A DNA stretch of 32,366 nucleotides from a virus. Numbering within the stretch: the first letter of the stretch is position 1; each line of letters opens with the position of its first letter. Shown here piece by piece: positions 28,439 to 32,366 of this stretch. The position numbers and the translations under genes are program-made. The stretch lies in the IMG/VR virus record IMGVR_UViG_3300042379_000132, positions 1 to 32,366 of that record; one strand, 5' to 3'. The notes under the pieces are model-generated. The model worked only from the letters and a program-made list of their open reading frames with translations. It searched no databases and had not been told where the DNA came from.

Positions 28439-29460
28439 TATACAATGCTATTAATTAAATCATACGCAAATTCAAATTCCAAACTATAATTAATTTGTTT
28501 TGTATTTATAGACTTGTTTAGTTCAATTGATTTAGTTTTAAGAATAGCAGGCTTTTCATCTACTAACACTTTTTCACTTAGCATTAATTGTTTTAAATTG
28601 TCCTTAAAATCCTCCTCTACCCATCCACTATTGACCTTTATACTTTGCTTTCCGTTTTGGTTATACGTTGTTCTTTGACCCCCTGTTAAGCTATAATTGT
28701 ACGGTTGCATTAAGTTGTAATCTTTATTCGTTACTTCGATATTATCATTTGACGCTTTGAAAAAGAACTCCCGTTGAAACGCTCCGTGTCTATTTATGAA
28801 GTCAACCTTAACAGGTGTATATAAACATTCTTCAATAGGGTAAAATGTCCATGTAGCTAAAACAACATTTGCTGCTGTTGTTATCTTAACAATCCAATAG
28901 TCTGTTACAAATGATAAATCATAAGCCTTTGGTATCCAATGAAATTTAGTTCCAGTTGATGAACTTGTATAGGTAGCCCCAGTTGAATCTGTCCATTTTA
29001 CCTTGTGAGTAGAATCTAAATAAGCCATTATAAAACCTGGGTTTGCTCCACTATGATAGTAATAATTCTTTTGGTCTAACAAGTAATTGCCATCGTTATA
29101 ATTAACACTATCCGCAAACTCTGAGTATCCATCCGTTGCAATGTAGTCGGTTGTATCTATTAAGGTCTCAGTAGCTACAACTGTTTTATATCTCTTTACT
29201 CTTACGTTTAAATTCTGAACACTCGTGTACGTATTTGATAAGGTTGTGATATTAGTATAAACCGTGTGATCAAAATATTCACGTATGTAAGGTGCAATGT
29301 CATAATATGTTGTTGGAGCATTCGATGCAGGAATTGCCTTGCTTAAGTTATATTGTGGTGTACCACTAAACGTTGTAGCACTAATAAATAGCTCTATTCG
29401 TGTACTAACTTGACTTGTTTCATTAATACTAATAATATACGGTGACCTTGCTCTTATCAT
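28438..29460 (-). CDS. Tail-associated protein, possibly distal tail-like (340 aa)
   Basis: A beta-rich protein beginning MIRARSPYIISINETSQVST, then RIELFISATTFSGTP, a middle with DIAPYIREYFDH and KYHSG-like loops, and a C-terminal part (GVKVDFINRHGAFQREFFFK-like block, then YNLMQPYNYSLTGGQR). This layout is common directly before the large tail protein in flavobacterial phages. By position it may form the tail tip or link tube and hub, as a distal tail protein does. ATGA overlap with the upstream gp10-like gene. Confidence 0.64.
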   Translation of the reverse strand: MIRARSPYIISINETSQVSTRIELFISATTFSGTPQYNLSKAIPASNAPTTYYDIAPYIREYFDHTVYTNITTLSNTYTSVQNLNVRVKRYKTVVATETLIDTTDYIATDGYSEFADSVNYNDGNYLLDQKNYYYHSGANPGFIMAYLDSTHKVKWTDSTGATYTSSSTGTKFHWIPKAYDLSFVTDYWIVKITTAANVVLATWTFYPIEECLYTPVKVDFINRHGAFQREFFFKASNDNIEVTNKDYNLMQPYNYSLTGGQRTTYNQNGKQSIKVNSGWVEEDFKDNLKQLMLSEKVLVDEKPAILKTKSIELNKSINTKQINYSLEFEFAYDLINSIV

Positions 29461-29999
29461 TTCGGTTGTTTAATTGAGTAGTTAAAAATCTTTTCTAAAT
29501 CTATTTTTAAGTCATTTACTAATTCTTGAGGTAAACGTTTATAAGCTGCTTCAAATGGTTTGGTAAAAAATAAAGTTGGTCGTATACCTTTCGCATAGAT
29601 GGACCGTGTGATTAACCACGCAGTTGAATCGTAGCTCATGAACTTGCCTCGCTTATCTTTGAACTGAAATTTACGCGCCTTAACCCATCGTTGTATTCCC
29701 TCCGTTAATCCTCCTTTTTTACCTTTGCCACTTCCAAACTTATAAGGTGAGTTAGGCGCTCTTGAACTTGAACGTTTACCCTTAACCCCTTTGTCTTGAT
29801 AGTTACCGTATTCCTCCATTTGAAAGTTAAGATAGTAACCTTTAGCGTAAACCTTCGCTTCACCTTTCAAAGAGTTGTATAACTTTCGTGATACATTCCT
29901 ATCACCCTTCGTTAAATTAGTACGAGCTTGTTTAATTACCGAAGTTTTGAACTTATCTAAAGCAGCTTGTAAACCCGACTCTCTTAAATCTGCTAACAT
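29457..29999 (-). CDS. HK97-gp10-like tail completion protein
   Basis: A 180-residue protein with YLNFQMEEYGNYQDKGVKG, a basic SSSRAPNSPYKFGSGKG loop, and the conserved MSYDSTAWLITRSIYAKG and FFTKPFEAAYKRL. This matches the HK97 gp10 family (head-tail joining or tail completion), in which the protein links connector and tail tube. Its N-terminus overlaps the preceding gene by 7 bases, and its stop overlaps the next ATG, so the tail genes are translated together. Confidence 0.78.
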   Translation of the reverse strand: MLADLRESGLQAALDKFKTSVIKQARTNLTKGDRNVSRKLYNSLKGEAKVYAKGYYLNFQMEEYGNYQDKGVKGKRSSSRAPNSPYKFGSGKGKKGGLTEGIQRWVKARKFQFKDKRGKFMSYDSTAWLITRSIYAKGIRPTLFFTKPFEAAYKRLPQELVNDLKIDLEKIFNYSIKQPK

Positions 30000-30451
30000 A
30001 TTGTCATTTCGTTTGGTGCTAATATGTCAAAGGTCATTGTCCAACCTGCAACAGCATCGGTAAACCTATCAACAAAAGGCTCGCAACTTGCAGTGTCGTC
30101 TAACACTTCATAGCCTGCGTCGTTAATATCTCCACGTCGAACTCTCTCAAATATCCTGTTTAGTATGCTTAAAGTAGTGTTTAACACATCGTCCTCGTTG
30201 TCGTTACCCTTGTAAATATCCGTTACATCGTCTTTACTTATATCAACTATACTCATCATAACCAATGACACATTGTACACCGTTGTATTCCCTCTAAATG
30301 CTACATCGTTAAATATAATATGACACAATGGGTACATATCTTGCTTTGCATTGGTAATCTTATCAAGGCTGCCCTTCGTTACTCTATTCACTAAAGGGTC
30401 TGCAAGTATAGAGTCATGCAATAATGTAGATAGATTATAATAGTTTTTCAT
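29993..30451 (-). CDS. Putative tail terminator/neck protein (152 aa)
   Basis: It begins MKNYYNLSTLLHDSILADPL, then VTKGSLDKITNAKQDMYPLC, VYNVSLVMMSIVDISKDDV and the C-terminal GWTMTFDILAPNEMTIC. This block order occurs in Bacteroidota phage proteins located directly before gp10-like proteins, where a tail-terminator role is plausible by synteny. The gene overlaps the chaperone extension by 17 bases. No enzymatic motif is visible. Confidence 0.66.
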   Translation of the reverse strand: MKNYYNLSTLLHDSILADPLVNRVTKGSLDKITNAKQDMYPLCHIIFNDVAFRGNTTVYNVSLVMMSIVDISKDDVTDIYKGNDNEDDVLNTTLSILNRIFERVRRGDINDAGYEVLDDTASCEPFVDRFTDAVAGWTMTFDILAPNEMTIC

Positions 30452-30701
30452 GTGATCGCTTTAATTGTTTAACCTCGATTCTGCTTTTTTGTTGTTCGAA
30501 GGTTAAAAATGTTAAGCACTGATGAAGCCCGAGCCCTGTAACTTCGTCAAATCTTCTAATGTCTCCCTGAGCGACGTGATAGATTGAGCTATACCATCCC
30601 CATTGTTTTGAGAATTGAACATTTTCGCTATATGGGTTTTGTTCTTCGTTTTCTCCAAAGAGGACAGCGTACTGCTTATTAATTCTATTCCTAAAGTCCA
30701 A
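30435..30701 (-). CDS. -1 frameshift extension of the tail assembly chaperone (88 codons)
   Basis: This frame reads LDFRNRINKQYAVLF, then QWGWYSSIYHVAQGDIRRFD and LGLHQCLTFLTFEQQKSRIE, a conserved-looking helical domain known to me from Bacteroidota tail chaperones. It has no ATG or GTG and no Shine-Dalgarno. Its only potential start is a TTG inside the slippery T run. It is best read as the C-terminal part of a 251-residue fusion made when ribosomes slip back one base at 30700-30708. It overlaps the zero frame by 190 bases and the next gene by 17. Confidence 0.72.
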   Translation of the reverse strand: MDFRNRINKQYAVLFGENEEQNPYSENVQFSKQWGWYSSIYHVAQGDIRRFDEVTGLGLHQCLTFLTFEQQKSRIEVKQLKRSHEKLL

Positions 30702-31189
30702 AAAAAAACAGATGCAGGAAGTACAACGTCTAAGGGTGCGTATTTAAGAACCTCTGAGTAACTTAAATCCCCTCGGTAAGGTTCTATTTCATATTTACCT
30801 TTAACATCCTTTACAATTGGTCTATACATTACAGCAAGTGCTTTGTGTATGTTTTGAAAGTCACCTATGTTTGCCTCGATGTCGATATATTCCCCCCAAC
30901 TTATTTCTTCTAAGTCTGGAATGAATCCAAACTCCACACCGTTCATTTTGAACCTATGTTTAAACTGTGTTTTCTCATTAAACAATTTGTCAAAGTGTTG
31001 CACCAACTCGATAACGGTCGATGCTTTCATCTTAACAACTTCCTTTAATTCAAGACCACAAAATATTTCAATCATCTTTTGAAACACAAACTCTTTATCG
31101 TCTGAGTTGTTCAAAGTAACCATGTACTTCTGATACCTATCTAAACTTATTTCGGACAGGTTGGAAGGAATATCAATTTCAATCTTCAT
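30512..31189 (-). CDS. Tail assembly chaperone-like protein, zero frame (225 aa)
   Basis: It begins MKIEIDIPSNLSEISLDRYQ, then FVFQKMIEIFCGLELKEVVK, EFGFIPDLEEISWGEYIDIE, FQNIHKALAVMYRPIVKDV and SYSEVLKYAPLDVVLPASVF. This is a helical family found in Bacteroidota phages, and the layout (short product plus -1 extension) is that of gpG/gpGT-type tail chaperones. These bind the tape measure and recruit tail tube subunits. The zero frame continues 62 codons past the slip site, ending LRETLEDLTKLQGSGFISA, so both frames are coding there. Unusually it lies next to the terminase rather than beside the tape measure. Confidence 0.72.
   Translation of the reverse strand: MKIEIDIPSNLSEISLDRYQKYMVTLNNSDDKEFVFQKMIEIFCGLELKEVVKMKASTVIELVQHFDKLFNEKTQFKHRFKMNGVEFGFIPDLEEISWGEYIDIEANIGDFQNIHKALAVMYRPIVKDVKGKYEIEPYRGDLSYSEVLKYAPLDVVLPASVFFWTLGIELISSTLSSLEKTKNKTHIAKMFNSQNNGDGIAQSITSLRETLEDLTKLQGSGFISA
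30700..30709 (-). promoter_or_regulatory. Slippery sequence for programmed -1 frameshifting
   Basis: On the minus strand the zero frame reads GTT TTT TTT TGG, a run of nine T that contains the heptamer T TTT TTT. Slipping back one base after TTT TTT continues as TTG GAC TTT in the 88-codon frame. A possible short pairing of GGAC with GTCC about 28 bases downstream is weak, so a stimulator is not shown. Confidence 0.7.
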
Positions 31190-31367
31190 AAATACTTTCT
31201 ATTTCTACTTCATAACCTAACTTTTCAAGAATGCGCTTAAGTATTGTTTCAATGTCTTGACTATCGACTACTTGCTCTCCATTTACTTCTGTTATTGTAC
31301 CGTAATCAAGACAACATCCATCACCACATGAATTGTTATAATGTTTAATTGTTATATCTACTTTCAT
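31179..31367 (-). CDS. Small Cys-containing protein (62 aa)
   Basis: It begins MKVDITIKHYNNSCGDGCCL, with cysteines at 14, 18 and 19, then a TEVNGEQVVDSQDIETIL helix and an acidic tail. The close cysteines may bind metal. It overlaps the chaperone-like gene by 11 bases and the upstream gene as ATGA. Function unknown. Confidence 0.6.
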   Translation of the reverse strand: MKVDITIKHYNNSCGDGCCLDYGTITEVNGEQVVDSQDIETILKRILEKLGYEVEIESIYED

Positions 31368-31555
31368 TTTGCTATCATTACTTTAGCCCTTACACCCTTC
31401 CAATATTTCAATGACGCTTCAGCTTTCGCTACTTCATTGTCTATTGATTCAACACATTGGAATTTCCAATTGTCTCCGTATTCGTCCTTATAAGCATCTA
31501 CAACCTTTGCGCTGCTCTCATTAATCATTTGTCTTAAACTTTTACCTGATTCCAT
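31364..31555 (-). CDS. Hypothetical protein after terminase (63 aa)
   Basis: A helical protein, MESGKSLRQMINESSAKVVD at the start and AKAEASLKYWKGVRAKVMIAK at the end. It starts 14 bases inside the end of the terminase gene and ends overlapping the next ATG. Nothing identifies it; the position invites comparison with terminase-associated or neck proteins, but no evidence supports this. Confidence 0.6.
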   Translation of the reverse strand: MESGKSLRQMINESSAKVVDAYKDEYGDNWKFQCVESIDNEVAKAEASLKYWKGVRAKVMIAK

Positions 31556-32366
31556 ATTTACCTTTGTTTGGGTTACTTAATTGATAACTAACTGCATACC
31601 TTAACGCATCTAACGCGTGGTTATATTTATCTATCGGTGTCTCAGACTTTTTTTCTAGCCAACAATAGTTATTTAATTCTTTTATCAAATCTACGGAATT
31701 TTCATCAATAATTAAGTCATAGTCTTGTAATAAACTTATTCCATATTTAACAGAATCTGCACCTTTGATTGTAGGTACAATGTTAAGCCCTTGTGACTTT
31801 AATTCGTTAATCAAACGTGGCTCTGCATTATCCGCTACTATTAAGTCACGTCCTGCAAATTGCCTATTTAGTTGTGCTAATTGTGATGTGGTTAACCCTG
31901 TTTGATAAATGTGTAATCTAACATAAATAATCTTGTTAGTTTTATCAATTGACGTTTCAACAAGTGTTGATGGGTCGTTACTAAATCCGTAATCTTGACC
32001 AAACACTGAACCATTATCTTTGTTGTATTCTCCAATCCTCCAGTTTGTAAAGATAACCCCTTCTGCTTTCTCCAACCATCCACCGAGTATTGTATGTTTA
32101 TATTTATCGGGACGTCTTTCTTTTATCGTTTTTATTTGATTTAAGAAACTTTCAGATAGGTTTGATATATTATCCTTATACGTTGTATGAATGTAAGTTG
32201 TATCGCCTTTAACTGTATTGACTCCCGCATCTACTCCTCTACTCTCGAAAAACTTTTGATAGATGAAGTGTTCTTTGGTCGCGGGGTTTAGGATAAGTAT
32301 TACCCTGTTTTGTTTTTCTTTATGTCGAATAGAGTAATCAATCTTATCAAATACATCTTCATCGGT
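31542..32366 (-). CDS. terL: Terminase large subunit, C-terminal part (cut by the right edge)
   Basis: The frame is open to the window edge, 274 codons. The upstream part reads VILILNPATKEHFIYQKFFE, then YIHTTYKDNISNLSESFLNQ and HTILGGWLEKAEGVIFTNW, the end of the ATPase domain. The nuclease domain follows: VFGQDYGFSNDPSTLVE with the first catalytic Asp, a middle LIVADNAEPRLINELKSQG with the second acidic position, and NHALDALRYAVSYQL with the third. This is the terminase that packages DNA into proheads and cuts it. A TTG at 32075 is only an internal codon, not the start. The Walker motifs are outside the window. Confidence 0.9.
   Translation of the reverse strand, partial: TDEDVFDKIDYSIRHKEKQNRVILILNPATKEHFIYQKFFESRGVDAGVNTVKGDTTYIHTTYKDNISNLSESFLNQIKTIKERRPDKYKHTILGGWLEKAEGVIFTNWRIGEYNKDNGSVFGQDYGFSNDPSTLVETSIDKTNKIIYVRLHIYQTGLTTSQLAQLNRQFAGRDLIVADNAEPRLINELKSQGLNIVPTIKGADSVKYGISLLQDYDLIIDENSVDLIKELNNYCWLEKKSETPIDKYNHALDALRYAVSYQLSNPNKGKYGIR

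Noticed and set aside
31892-32083. A 63-residue frame at the right edge
   Set aside because: It is in another frame within the terminase nuclease domain, which is clearly the coding frame.
1-32366. CRISPR array, insertion sequence, tRNA, integrase or lysogeny repressor
   Set aside because: No regularly spaced repeats, transposase, tRNA fold, recombinase motifs or typical repressor were seen, so temperate lifestyle cannot be decided from this window.

Overview
This window is part of a tailed bacteriophage (or prophage) genome from a Bacteroidota host, most likely a flavobacterium. The DNA is AT-rich. The promoters I can recognise have the Bacteroidota form (TTG, 19-21 bases, TAnnTTTG), start codons lack Shine-Dalgarno sequences, and the structural proteins resemble families I know from flavobacterial siphophages. 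Family names rest on recognising the protein sequences, not on a search. Every supported gene is on the minus strand, so transcription runs from the right edge to the left. Genes are tightly packed and many join by four-base ATGA overlaps. I see no integrase, phage repressor, tRNA or CRISPR array.

Right to left. (1) 32366-13620 is the morphogenesis and lysis operon. It holds a terminase large subunit cut by the window edge, a probable tail assembly chaperone with a -1 frameshift extension, tail completion and HK97-gp10-like proteins, two large tail proteins, a tape measure, an XkdF-type prohead protease, tail-fibre-like proteins, a TM+GAF-like protein, a scaffold-like protein, the major capsid protein, two tandem paralogues, a portal with an extra C-terminal domain, a connector, a LamG-type adhesin, a holin-like protein and an endolysin-like protein. 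It ends at a clear terminator (13569-13598). Two more intrinsic terminators lie inside it, after the capsid gene and after the second paralogue. (2) 13559-10102 is an accessory operon of small genes with its own promoter and terminator. It contains a gapless 284-bp duplication of a two-gene unit, a stray fragment of a virion gene next to a headless gene remnant, an HTH protein, a secreted glucosaminidase-like lysin, a broken DNA methyltransferase and a lipoprotein. (3) 10101-9658 is non-coding, with direct and inverted repeats, a promoter, and a structured leader that has two hairpins with complementary loops and a terminator-like U run just before the primase gene. (4) 9657-1 is the DNA metabolism region: primase-helicase, SF2 helicase, VRR-NUC nuclease, then from a second promoter an ERF annealing protein, a YqaJ-like exonuclease, an OB-fold DUF3127 protein, many small proteins, a MazG-type pyrophosphohydrolase and a sigma-factor-like protein near the left edge.

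Together these describe a phage with its own replication and single-strand-annealing recombination module, a possible transcription switch (the sigma-like protein), and a siphovirus-type virion whose head genes lie after its tail genes. The most notable observations are the programmed-frameshift candidate at 30700-30709, the two-hairpin leader at 9672-9754, and the mosaic around 12450-12900.
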